Positions 8,764-16,544 of a stretch of 64,000 bases of DNA are shown here, one piece after another. The stretch is from Streptomyces sparsogenes (GTDB lineage Bacteria; Actinomycetota; Actinomycetes; Streptomycetales; Streptomycetaceae). The notes under the pieces are model-generated. The model saw nothing but the letters and a program-made list of their open reading frames with translations, was not told the origin of the DNA and made no database searches. The stretch lies in contig NZ_MAXF01000148.1 in assembly GCF_001704635.1 (NCBI RefSeq), forward strand, positions 1 to 64,000, in the 5' to 3' direction. The position numbers and the translations under genes are program-made. Numbering within the stretch: position 1 is the first letter of the stretch; every line of letters starts with the position of its first letter.

Positions 8764-10137
8764 CTACAGATACGAGTGGAAGACGCCGTCGGGGTCGTAG
8801 CGCGCCCGCACCTGGCGCAGCCGCCGCCAGGCGGCCGGGGCGTACGAGCGCTCGGCGCGGGCGGGGGCGGCGGTGAGGTCGGTCTCGGCGATGTAGTGCC
8901 CGGTGCCCAGCGGCTCCACCCGGCCCATCGCCTCCCGCAGCCACCGCACGTTGGCCCCGTCACGCGCCGGGTCGTCCCAGATCGCGTACGGCACGACATA
9001 GGACCTGCCGAGCACCGAGAACGCCATGTCCGCGAGCAGCCCCTCGTCCCGGGACGCGGGCCGCAGCGGCGCGAGGACGAGGGACTTCTCCGAGGGCGCG
9101 GCGGCGACGGCGTCGGCGAGCGGGGCCAGCAGCGTGCCCAGGTCCCGGTCGGACCACAGGGTGTCCGCCGCGAAGCGGTGGCTCGCGGGCCAGGCGTCGG
9201 AGGAGCCGCCGTACAGGCTGTCGGTGGAGGTCGGCTCGCTCTCGCGGCGGAACACCGCGCGCCGCGCGACGGCACAGTCCCGCAGCGGCTCCGTGAGGCG
9301 GACGGCCTCCCGCCGTGAGTCGGCGAACGCGGTGGCCTTGACGACGACCACCCGCGGCCTGGGCGGCGTGGACCACATGTCCGGCTCGGCCGTCCCGAGC
9401 GTCAGGCTCACCTCCACCTCGGCGGGCAGCTCCTCCGACACCTCGGCGATCCGCCGCGCCACCTCCTCGGTCTGATCGAGCGGAAAGGCGTACGTGGTCG
9501 TCGCGACGGCCGCGGGCAGCGGGTGCAGGGCGAGCTCGAATTCCGTGACGACGGCGAAGAAGCCGGGCCCCGCGCCGCGCGCCGCCCAGAACAGGTCCGG
9601 ATGTTCCCGCGCGTCGCACACCACCACCTCGCCGTCCGCGGTGACGGCCCAGGCGCGCCGGACGCTTGCGCAGGCCGGGCCCAGGGCACCGGAGTTCCAG
9701 CCCAGGCCGCCGCCGAGGAGATACCCGCCCATGGCCACCGAACCGCAGTGCCCGGTCGGGTAGGCCAGGTGGTGGCGGGCCAGCCGGGTGGCCAGCTCCC
9801 CTCCCGGCACGCCCGGCTGCACCCGGGCCGTACGGGACGCCGGGTCGACCGAGCACCGGCGCAGCCCCGACAGGTCGATGAGCATCCCGCCCTCGCGCAG
9901 CGGCGCGCCGCACCAGCTGTGCCCGCCCGCCCGGACGGCGATCCGCAGGCCCTGGGAGCGGGCCAGCCGCACCGCTTCGGGGACGTCCCGCTCGGAGGCG
10001 GCCACCACGATCACATCCGGCGACCTGGCCGGTTTGAGCTCGTTCCACACCATGCCCGCCCGGAGCTTCTCAAAGCCCGGATCGCCCCGCCGGACGACGG
10101 TCCCCTCGATGCCCCGGGGCCGTGTGTGTCCGCCCAT
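8764..10137 (-). CDS. Berberine bridge enzyme-like FAD-binding oxidoreductase
   Basis: This 457-residue protein has a PCMH-type FAD domain: IAVRAGGHSWCG near residue 65 and GHCGSVAMGGYLLGGG near residue 130. These carry the His and Cys positions used for bicovalent flavin attachment in BBE-like oxidases. The C-terminus, RYDPDGVFHS, is the family's terminal signature (usually YDPxNxF). The gene converges on the dioxygenase with only 6 bp between stop codons, so it is transcribed separately yet probably belongs to the cluster. BBE-like oxidases in secondary metabolism carry out alcohol oxidation or oxidative ring closure; the specific reaction is unknown. GAGGAGGG precedes the start. Confidence 0.88.
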   Translation of the reverse strand: MGGHTRPRGIEGTVVRRGDPGFEKLRAGMVWNELKPARSPDVIVVAASERDVPEAVRLARSQGLRIAVRAGGHSWCGAPLREGGMLIDLSGLRRCSVDPASRTARVQPGVPGGELATRLARHHLAYPTGHCGSVAMGGYLLGGGLGWNSGALGPACASVRRAWAVTADGEVVVCDAREHPDLFWAARGAGPGFFAVVTEFELALHPLPAAVATTTYAFPLDQTEEVARRIAEVSEELPAEVEVSLTLGTAEPDMWSTPPRPRVVVVKATAFADSRREAVRLTEPLRDCAVARRAVFRRESEPTSTDSLYGGSSDAWPASHRFAADTLWSDRDLGTLLAPLADAVAAAPSEKSLVLAPLRPASRDEGLLADMAFSVLGRSYVVPYAIWDDPARDGANVRWLREAMGRVEPLGTGHYIAETDLTAAPARAERSYAPAAWRRLRQVRARYDPDGVFHSYL

Positions 10138-10277
10138 TCCGCCCTCCTCGCGTCCGGTGCCACGGCGGAGCGTCGCGCGGGGGCCGCCGCGGTGGAGACT
10201 GCCAAGACGCGGATACGGGTGCCCGGGACGAGCGCCGGAATGCCCCGCCTCAGCGTACCGGCGGGGCCTGGCCGCCG

Positions 10278-10319
10278 CTCACCAGCGGACGGCGGTGACT
10301 CACCAGCGGACGGCGGTGA
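10278..10319. repeat. Exact 21-bp tandem duplication at a gene terminus
   Basis: Two identical 21-base units lie end to end (10278-10298 and 10299-10319). The right-hand unit contains the stop codon and last six codons of the metallo-hydrolase gene. The left-hand copy therefore repeats that coding tail just beyond the stop. The sequence looks like a recent slippage duplication. Confidence 0.85.
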
Positions 10320-11196
10320 AGTCGACCGGCCGCGGCTTCAGCGCCCGCACACGGTCCGTCAGTTCCGCCAGGCGGCGGGCCGCCTCCGGGGCGGGCAGCC
10401 GCTTGCGGTCCCCGTGGCCCGGCAGCAGCCACTCGAACCGCAGGCGCGGTGCCGAGCGGGCCAGGGAGGCGGCCAGCTCCTCGATGGAGTACCAGGTCAC
10501 GCTCTCCGCGACCTCGATGTCCTCCGTGGTGCGGGACCAGTAGAGGCTGTCGCCGCTGAAGCAGTACCGCTCGTCCGCGAGATAGAGCACGCTGCCCTCG
10601 GTGTGCCCGGGGAGCGGGTGGGCGACCACGCCGTCGGCGACCTCCACCGGCTCGGTGCCGCGCAGCACGCGGTCCGCGTCCGGGGCGGCGTCCAGGTCGC
10701 CCTCGTGGATCCACAGCCGGGCGCCGAAGCGGTCGGCCCAGCGGCGGCCGTGCGCCGCGTGGTCGCGGTGGGTGAGCAGCACCTCGGTCACCGGGCCGAG
10801 CGCCTCGTACCGCTCGGCCAGCGCCTCGCTCCAGCGCGGGGTGTCGACCATGACGTTCCCCGACGGGCGGCTGAGCAGGTAGGAGTTGGCGGCGGCGGTG
10901 TGCGTCGAGTTGTGTCCGCACAGCCACACCGAGTCGTCCAGGGCCAGCGGAAACGGGTCGAGCGCCGGGTCGAGCCGCCCGGTCGCGGGGCGGATCGACC
11001 GGACGTGGCAGGCGTAGGCGGCGGCGGCCAGCAGCCTGGTCTCCGCCTCGTCGCGCGGTTGGCGCAGCACCCGCGACCGGCCGTCGGCCTCGCCGATCAG
11101 CCCGGGGGCGAGCTGCCGCGCCACATCGCAGTTCGTACAGCGGTCGTCCACATACCAGCCGCCCTGTCCGCCGGCCGGCCGTGCCGTGTCGCCCAT
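10300..11196 (-). CDS. Ferredoxin-like domain fused to MBL-fold metallo-hydrolase
   Basis: This is a 298-residue protein. Residues 15-65 resemble a short ferredoxin domain with CTNC and a later Cys in YACHVRSI; the third Cys of a usual CxxCxxC is Ala (CTNCDVA). The rest is a metallo-beta-lactamase fold. The zinc motif reads THRDHAAH (His at positions 1 and 3, Asp-His), with further ligands in GHTEGS, SGDS and PGHGD. Ferredoxin-MBL fusions are known in bacteria and cyanobacteria, but their substrate is generally unassigned. The ATG at 11196 follows GGGAGG. Upstream codons remain open for 150 residues, which is a GC artefact. Whether it belongs to the neighbouring terpenoid cluster is unclear. 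Confidence 0.85.
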   Translation of the reverse strand: MGDTARPAGGQGGWYVDDRCTNCDVARQLAPGLIGEADGRSRVLRQPRDEAETRLLAAAAYACHVRSIRPATGRLDPALDPFPLALDDSVWLCGHNSTHTAAANSYLLSRPSGNVMVDTPRWSEALAERYEALGPVTEVLLTHRDHAAHGRRWADRFGARLWIHEGDLDAAPDADRVLRGTEPVEVADGVVAHPLPGHTEGSVLYLADERYCFSGDSLYWSRTTEDIEVAESVTWYSIEELAASLARSAPRLRFEWLLPGHGDRKRLPAPEAARRLAELTDRVRALKPRPVDFTAVRW

Positions 11197-11374
11197 GGTG
11201 TCGGGGTCCTCCCGTGTCCGTCGGTCACGGCCGGTGCCCGGCCGCTCACCCTCATGGATATCCCGGCCGCGGCGAAGAAAAGAAGGGGGTGCGGACCTTG
11301 TTGTTTTCCGGGGAGGCGTCTCTGAGCGACCGCGGCACAGACGAGTTTTTGTGGCGCTTTCTTCGCTTTTGTCC

Positions 11375-12022
11375 TCAATGGCTGTCGAGGGCCAGCCGGG
11401 CGGCGAGCCCGCCGAAGACCACGGCCGAGGCCCGCTCCAGCCGGCGGCGGAACGAGGGCCGGCTGAGGAGCTTGTCGGCCAGACTCCCGGCGGCCAGGCC
11501 GACCGTGGCGTCCACCGGCAGGCCGACCAGGATGAACAGTCCGCCGAGGGCCAGCAGCTGCACCCACACCGGCCACGCCGATGCGCCCGTGGTGAGGAAC
11601 TGGGGCAGAAACGCCAGGTAGAAGAGGATGACCTTCGGATTGGCCACATTGGTCAGCGTCGCCATCAGATAGAGCTTGCGCAGCGGCCGCCGGGGCACGG
11701 TGGCGCGGGCCGGGCCCTCCTGCTCGCCCGGCGTCCGGCGGCCCGCCCGCCAGGAGGTGACGGCCAGATAGAGCAGGAACACCGCGCCGGCCAGCCGCAC
11801 CACCTCCAGCGCCTCGGGCGCCGCCCGGAACAGCGCGCTCAGGCCGAGGGCCGCGGCGAGCGTGTGCACGGCCAGGCCGGTGGACATGCCGAGGGCGGCG
11901 ACCAGCCCGGCGCGGCGGCCTCCGGCCGTGGCGTTGGCCACGATGAAGAGCATGTCCGGGCCGGGTGCGACGCTGAGCAGGAACGCGGCCGCCACGAAGG
12001 CGGCGATCAGGGAGAGATCCAT
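11375..12022 (-). CDS. LysE/RhtB-family amino acid exporter
   Basis: This 215-residue membrane protein has about six hydrophobic segments. It carries the LysE hallmark SVAPGPDMLFIVANA near the N-terminus and the conserved LTNVANPKVILFYLAFLPQF in the middle. The family exports amino acids or their derivatives across the cytoplasmic membrane. It reads in the same direction as the upstream tetR gene (12159-12791), but the hairpin at 12089-12119 separates them, so it probably has its own promoter. The ATG at 12022 begins MDLSLIAAF; longer frames upstream have no membrane-protein character. Confidence 0.9.
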   Translation of the reverse strand: MDLSLIAAFVAAAFLLSVAPGPDMLFIVANATAGGRRAGLVAALGMSTGLAVHTLAAALGLSALFRAAPEALEVVRLAGAVFLLYLAVTSWRAGRRTPGEQEGPARATVPRRPLRKLYLMATLTNVANPKVILFYLAFLPQFLTTGASAWPVWVQLLALGGLFILVGLPVDATVGLAAGSLADKLLSRPSFRRRLERASAVVFGGLAARLALDSH

Positions 12023-12088
12023 GCCGCGAGTATCACCGCGCCCACGAGCCGCGCCAAGGAATTTTCCCGGGCTACGGGGCGAGGCGCA

Positions 12089-12119
12089 CGGGGCGAGGTG
12101 TCCGGGGCACCTCGCCCCG
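12089..12119 (-). terminator. Perfect 12-bp stem-loop after the tetR gene
   Basis: The arms CGGGGCGAGGTG and CACCTCGCCCCG pair perfectly around a 7-base loop, 40 bp beyond the tetR stop codon. There is no U-tract, as is usual for Streptomyces terminators. Confidence 0.6.
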
Positions 12120-12158
12120 GGGCACGGTGTGCGGGGCGCGTACCAGACCGTGTCGTTG

Positions 12159-12791
12159 TCATGAAGGGGTCGTATCCGGGAGTCCGTACCCGTCCACCAG
12201 GGCGCGGGCCGCCCGTGTGGCGCGGACGGCGACCTCCGCCGCCACCGCCCCCGGCTCGCCGAACACCCCGTCGAGCAGCAGGGCGACATAGCCGCGCGCC
12301 ACCGCCGAGAGCGCCTCCAGCAGCCCGACGGCGGCCTTGGCCCCCTGCTCCGGCGGCACCACCTCGAACGCGCTCGGCAGCAGGAGATCGATGAACTCCC
12401 GGGTGCTGTCGCGCAGTTCCAGGTGGTGGGTGCGCAGCCCGGGGGCGAAGAGCAGGTCGAAGCCGCCCCGGTGCACGGCGGCGGCGCGCACATAGCTGCC
12501 GGCGACCGCGGCGAGGCGCTCATGCGGCGAGGAGGCCGTGGTCATGGCCTCCAGGTGGATGGCCCGCAGCCGGCGCGAGACCTCCAGGGCGGCCGCCGCC
12601 AGCAGCGCGTCGCGGTCGGCGAAGTGGCGGTACGGCGCCCCGGGGCTCACCCGGGTGCGGCGCGCGGCCTCCGCCACCGAGAAGCCGCGCACCCCCACCT
12701 CGTCCACGATCTCCAGCGTCGCCCGGACCAGCGCGGCGGCCAGGTCGCCGTGGTGGTAGGCGCCGCGCTCCCTGCCCCCGCTGCATGCCAT
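12159..12791 (-). CDS. TetR-family transcriptional regulator
   Basis: This 210-residue regulator has the TetR DNA-binding domain at residues 10-57, with the recognition segment SVAEAARRTRVSPGAPYRHF. The C-terminal helical domain fits a TetR_C_33-like ligand pocket. The ATG at 12791 gives MACSGGRERGAYHHGDL, a common N-terminus of this subgroup. It sits 10 bp downstream of the aldehyde oxidoreductase operon and in the same orientation, so it may be the last gene of that operon and control it. It could equally regulate the LysE exporter gene. Both targets are inference from position. Confidence 0.88.
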   Translation of the reverse strand: MACSGGRERGAYHHGDLAAALVRATLEIVDEVGVRGFSVAEAARRTRVSPGAPYRHFADRDALLAAAALEVSRRLRAIHLEAMTTASSPHERLAAVAGSYVRAAAVHRGGFDLLFAPGLRTHHLELRDSTREFIDLLLPSAFEVVPPEQGAKAAVGLLEALSAVARGYVALLLDGVFGEPGAVAAEVAVRATRAARALVDGYGLPDTTPS

Positions 12792-12801
12792 CCGGCTGAC
12801 C

Positions 12802-14949
12802 TTACCCGATGCCCGGCCCGCGGCCCCCGGCCTTCTCCCGCATGGTCCGCAGCGCCGCGCGCGAGCGCTCGATACGGATCGGCAGATCACGCACCCGCAC
12901 CCCCGTCGCGTGGTGGAAGGCGTTGGCGATCGCCGCCGCCGTGCCCACGATGCCCAGCTCGCCGATGCCCTTGCCGCCGACCGGGTTGAGCCGGTTGTCG
13001 CGCTCGTCCAGCCAGTGCGCCTCCATCCGCGGGACGTCGGCGTTGGCCGCGATGTGGTAGCCCGCGAAGTCGTGGTTGGCGAAGTCGCCGAACCCCGGGT
13101 CCACCTCGCCGACCTCCAGCAGCGCCATCGACAGCCCCATCGTCATCGCCCCCAGGAACTGCGAGCGGGCCGTCCTGGGGTTGAGGATCCGCCCGGCCGC
13201 GAACACCCCCAGCATCCGGTCGACCCGGATCTCGCCGGTGTCCCCGTCCACCCGCACCTGGGCGAACTGCGCGCCGAAGGTGTGGCGCGAGAGCTCCGCC
13301 CGCTCCCGGAGGTCCTCGGTGGTGTCGGCCACCACCTCCAGGCCCCCGTCCGGGACCACGCCCGCGTGCCCGCTCACCTCCTCCAGCAGCGCCCGGCACG
13401 CCTTGTGGACGGCCCAGCCCCAGGAGGACGTGCCCATCGAGCCGCCCGCGAACGCCGCCATGCCGAGCGAGGCCCGGCCGATCTCCAGCCGCACCCGCTC
13501 CCGGGGCACGGCGAGCGCGTCCGCCGCCACCTGCGTGAGCGCGGTGCGCGCCCCCGTGCCGAGGTCCACCGCGCCCACCCGCACCACGAACGTCCCGTCC
13601 GGCTCGGCGCGCGCCACGGCCGTCGAGGGCATGGTGTAGTCGGGGTGGTGGGAGGCCGCGACGCCGGTGCCCACCAGCCACCGCCCCTCCCGGCGGACCC
13701 CCGGCGCCGGATCGCGCCGCTCCCAGCCGAAGCGGCGGGCGCCCTCGCGCAGACACGCCACCAGGCCGCGGCTGCTGAACGGCTTGCCCGTGCCCGGGTC
13801 CAGCTCCGGTTCGTTGCGGACCCGCAACTCCACGGGGTCGATGCCCAGCTCGCAGGCCAGCTCGTCCACGGCCGACTCCAGCGCGAACATGCCCGGGGTG
13901 TGGCCGGGGGCGCGGAACCAGGCGGGCGTCATCACATCAAGCGGCGCCAGCTTCACCGTGGTGCGGACGGCGGGCGCCGCGTACATCATCCGGGTCGAGG
14001 ACACCGTCTGGTCGGCGAACTCCACGATCCTCGAGCGCGGTTGCACCGACTCGTGGTCGATCGCGGTCAGCCGGCCGTCCCGTCCGGCCCCCAGCCGGAT
14101 CCGCTGGATGGTCGGCGCCCGGTGGGGGACCAGCGCGAACATCTGCTGCCGGGTCAGCGCGATCTTCACCGGCCGCGCCACCACCCGGGCGGCCAGCGCC
14201 GCCAGGACGGCCGGCGAGCGCGGAATGCCCTTCGACCCGAAGCCGCCCCCGATGTGTTCGGCGACCACCTCCACCGCCCCCGGGTCGAGCCCGAACAGCG
14301 CGGCCATCAGCTGCGCGGCCATGTGGGGGCCCTGGTTGGAGTCGTGCAGGGTCAGCCGGTCCTCCTCCCAGGAGGCGATGGTGGCGTGCGGCTCCATCGG
14401 GCTGACGTGCTCGACCGGGGTGGTGTACGTGGCGTCGGTGCGCACCGCGGCGGCGGCCAGCGCCGCTTCCACATCGCCGCGCTCCACGAACCCGGGGCTG
14501 CCGTCGGTCACCTTCTCGGGGACGTACGCCGCCTCGTGGTCCGCGCGCAGCACCACGTCGTGGGGCTCGGGCGCGTAGCTCACCCGCACCGACGCCGCGG
14601 CCTCGCGCGCGGATTCCAGGGAGGTGGCCACCACCGCCGCCACGATCTGGCCGTGGTAGGCCACCTCGCGGGACTGGAGTACGAACAGGTCGGCGCTCAC
14701 CCCCTCGGCCTCCGTGTTCAGCCGCGGGGCGGTGCCGGGCTCGAGCACCGTCAGCACGCCCGGCAGGGCGAGCGCCGCGGTGGCGTCCACCTCCGTCACC
14801 CGGCCGCGGGCGATGGTCGACTGCACCGGCCAGACGTAGGTGATGTCCGGGGTCGGGAACTCGTAGGCGTAACGCGCCGCGCCGGTGACCTTCTGGGGGC
14901 CGTCGACCCGGGTCAGCGGGGCGCCGATGGACTGCTCGACGGTGGTCAT
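12802..14949 (-). CDS. Molybdenum cofactor-binding large subunit, aldehyde oxidoreductase (PaoC/YagR-like)
   Basis: This 715-residue protein is the catalytic subunit of a xanthine dehydrogenase-family enzyme. Landmarks are the N-terminal TRVDGPQKVTGAARYAYEF, GGGFGSKG near residue 235, the FRAPG stretch near 345, AFAGGSMGTSSWGW near 510, and PVGGKGIGELG near 670 with the catalytic Glu. Together with the FAD subunit's extra cysteines this best fits the YagTSR/PaoABC aldehyde oxidoreductases, which oxidise aldehydes to acids. It overlaps the FAD subunit by four bases. No Tat signal is seen in the partner iron-sulfur subunit, suggesting a cytoplasmic complex. Confidence 0.9.
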   Translation of the reverse strand: MTTVEQSIGAPLTRVDGPQKVTGAARYAYEFPTPDITYVWPVQSTIARGRVTEVDATAALALPGVLTVLEPGTAPRLNTEAEGVSADLFVLQSREVAYHGQIVAAVVATSLESAREAAASVRVSYAPEPHDVVLRADHEAAYVPEKVTDGSPGFVERGDVEAALAAAAVRTDATYTTPVEHVSPMEPHATIASWEEDRLTLHDSNQGPHMAAQLMAALFGLDPGAVEVVAEHIGGGFGSKGIPRSPAVLAALAARVVARPVKIALTRQQMFALVPHRAPTIQRIRLGAGRDGRLTAIDHESVQPRSRIVEFADQTVSSTRMMYAAPAVRTTVKLAPLDVMTPAWFRAPGHTPGMFALESAVDELACELGIDPVELRVRNEPELDPGTGKPFSSRGLVACLREGARRFGWERRDPAPGVRREGRWLVGTGVAASHHPDYTMPSTAVARAEPDGTFVVRVGAVDLGTGARTALTQVAADALAVPRERVRLEIGRASLGMAAFAGGSMGTSSWGWAVHKACRALLEEVSGHAGVVPDGGLEVVADTTEDLRERAELSRHTFGAQFAQVRVDGDTGEIRVDRMLGVFAAGRILNPRTARSQFLGAMTMGLSMALLEVGEVDPGFGDFANHDFAGYHIAANADVPRMEAHWLDERDNRLNPVGGKGIGELGIVGTAAAIANAFHHATGVRVRDLPIRIERSRAALRTMREKAGGRGPGIG

Positions 14950-15947
14950 GCGCGGTCCTTCCTCGCGACGAGGTCGCGGATGGCGGCGACGATCAGATCA
15001 ATGGCCAGGTCGACCTTGAACGCGTTGTCCGGCAGCGGACGGGCCGCCGCCAGCTCGGCCCGCGCCGCCTCCCGCAGCGTCTCCTCGTCCGGACGCCGCC
15101 CGCGCAGCAGGGACTCGGCCGTCCTGGCCCGCCACGGGCGCGGCGCCACGCCGCCCAGCGCTATCCGGACGTCCGTCAGCCGGCCGTCCCCGTCCACGCT
15201 CACCACCGCGCCGACACTGACCAGCGCGAAGGCGTAGCTGCGGCGGTCGCGCACCTTGCGGTAGGCCATCGCCGCGCCGGGCGGCGGCGCCGGCAGCTCC
15301 ACCTCGGTGATCAGATCGCCGTGGGCCAGCACGGTCTCCCGCTGCGGCGCGTCGCCGGGCAGGACGTACAGCTCCTCCACCGGGACGGCGCGTGTGGTGC
15401 CGTCCGCCGACCGCACCTGGGCCACCGCGTCCAGCGCGACCAGCGCCACCGCCATGTCGGACGGGTGGTTCGCCACACACCGGTCGGAGGTGCCGAGGAT
15501 CGCCAGCTCGCGGTGGGCGCCCTCGATCGCGGGACAGCCCGAGCCGGGCTCACGCTTGTTGCACGGCTTGGTCACGTCCTGGAAGTAGCCGCAGCGGGTG
15601 CGCTGCAGCAGATTGCCCGCCACGGTGGCCACCGTGCGCAGTTGCCCCGACGCGCCCGCCACCAGCGCCTGCGCAAGCGCCGGGAAGCGCTGCCGGACGC
15701 CCGTGTCCCCGGCCAGCTCGCCGTTGCGCACGGCGGCGCCGATCAGCGCCGAGCCGTCGGCGCGGTGCTCGATACGGCCCTGGCCGAGCCGCGAGACGTC
15801 CACCACCAGGCCGGGCCCCGCCACGCCGAGCTTCATCAGGTCCACCAGATTGGTGCCGCCGCCCAGGTACACCGCGTCGGGCCGGTCCGCCACCAGCGCG
15901 GCCGCCTCCGCGGCGTCGGTGGCCCGTACGTACGCGAACTCCCTCAT
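14946..15947 (-). CDS. FAD-binding subunit, aldehyde oxidoreductase (PaoB/YagS-like)
   Basis: This 333-residue subunit has the CO-dehydrogenase flavoprotein fold: YLGGGTNLVDLMKLGV near residue 27 and TVAGNLLQRTRCGYF near residue 115. The stretch RCGYFQD...CNKREPGSGC, followed by GTSDRCVANHPSDMAVAL, is the cysteine-rich insert that holds an additional 4Fe-4S cluster in PaoB/YagS. It is absent from ordinary xanthine dehydrogenase FAD subunits. The start at 15947 overlaps the stop of the 2Fe-2S gene by four bases. It passes electrons between the iron-sulfur subunit and FAD. Confidence 0.9.
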   Translation of the reverse strand: MREFAYVRATDAAEAAALVADRPDAVYLGGGTNLVDLMKLGVAGPGLVVDVSRLGQGRIEHRADGSALIGAAVRNGELAGDTGVRQRFPALAQALVAGASGQLRTVATVAGNLLQRTRCGYFQDVTKPCNKREPGSGCPAIEGAHRELAILGTSDRCVANHPSDMAVALVALDAVAQVRSADGTTRAVPVEELYVLPGDAPQRETVLAHGDLITEVELPAPPPGAAMAYRKVRDRRSYAFALVSVGAVVSVDGDGRLTDVRIALGGVAPRPWRARTAESLLRGRRPDEETLREAARAELAAARPLPDNAFKVDLAIDLIVAAIRDLVARKDRA

Positions 15948-16498
15948 CGCGCGCCCCCGTCCGCGGCCGCCGCCTCCAGGACCGCCTCGACGATGCCGCC
16001 GTAGGCGCCGCACCGGCACAGATTGCCGCTCATCCGCTCGCGGACCTCCTCGCGGTCCAGCGCGCCGACGCCCGCGGCGGTGTCCTCGGTCACCTGGCTG
16101 GGCCAGCCGCGCCGGGCCTCGCCGAGCGCCCCGATGGCGGAACAGATCTGGCCCGGTGTGCAGTAGCCGCACTGCAGTCCGTCGTGGTCGAGGAATGCCT
16201 GCTGCACCGGGTGCAGCGCACCGCCCCCGGCCAGGCCGGCCACCCCCTCGATCGAGACGATCTCCCGCCCCTCGGCCGCCACCGCGAACATCAGACAGCT
16301 GTTCACCCGCTCCCCGTCCATCAGGACCGTGCAGGCCCCGCACTGGCCGTGGTCACACCCCTTCTTGGTGCCGGTCAGCCCCAGCCGCTCGCGCAACACA
16401 TCGAGCAGGGTGGTCCGGTTGTCCACGGTCAGCGCGTGGTCGGTGCCGTTGATGCGCAAAGTGATGTCGCTACTCGGAGACGAATGTGAGAGGCTCAT
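15944..16498 (-). CDS. 2Fe-2S subunit, aldehyde oxidoreductase (PaoA/YagT-like)
   Basis: This 184-residue protein has two 2Fe-2S sites. The plant-type site is GCDHGQCGACTVLMDG with a further Cys in VNSCLMF, and the helical site is QCGYCTPGQI with LCRCGAY. Unlike E. coli PaoA it has no twin-arginine signal; it starts MSLSHSSPSSDITLRING. This is the first gene of a three-gene operon. A perfect inverted repeat overlaps its start codon, and 46 bp separate it from the divergent XdhC-family gene. Confidence 0.92.
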   Translation of the reverse strand: MSLSHSSPSSDITLRINGTDHALTVDNRTTLLDVLRERLGLTGTKKGCDHGQCGACTVLMDGERVNSCLMFAVAAEGREIVSIEGVAGLAGGGALHPVQQAFLDHDGLQCGYCTPGQICSAIGALGEARRGWPSQVTEDTAAGVGALDREEVRERMSGNLCRCGAYGGIVEAVLEAAAADGGAR

Positions 16499-16511
16499 AC
16501 ATCCAATGTAT
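16497..16511. promoter_or_regulatory. Inverted repeat operator in divergent aldehyde oxidase/XdhC promoter
   Basis: ATACAT, a 3-base spacer and ATGTAT form a perfect inverted repeat. It overlaps the start codon of the 2Fe-2S gene and lies upstream of the divergent XdhC gene. A further TACAT half-site lies at 16520-16524. An AT-rich palindrome in DNA this GC-rich is a strong candidate repressor site, perhaps for the TetR protein at 12159 (inference). Confidence 0.6.
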
Positions 16512-16544
16512 CAATCTCTTACATCAGTTGAGGGAATTTCAGAG

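Noticed and set aside
12910..15237. 775-codon plus-strand open frame opposite the aldehyde oxidase genes
   Set aside because: It is the GC-bias shadow of the real minus-strand operon; its translation is Arg/His/Gly-rich with no family resemblance. The same applies to other long antisense frames, for example 4769-6544, 6544-8745 and 30283-32748.
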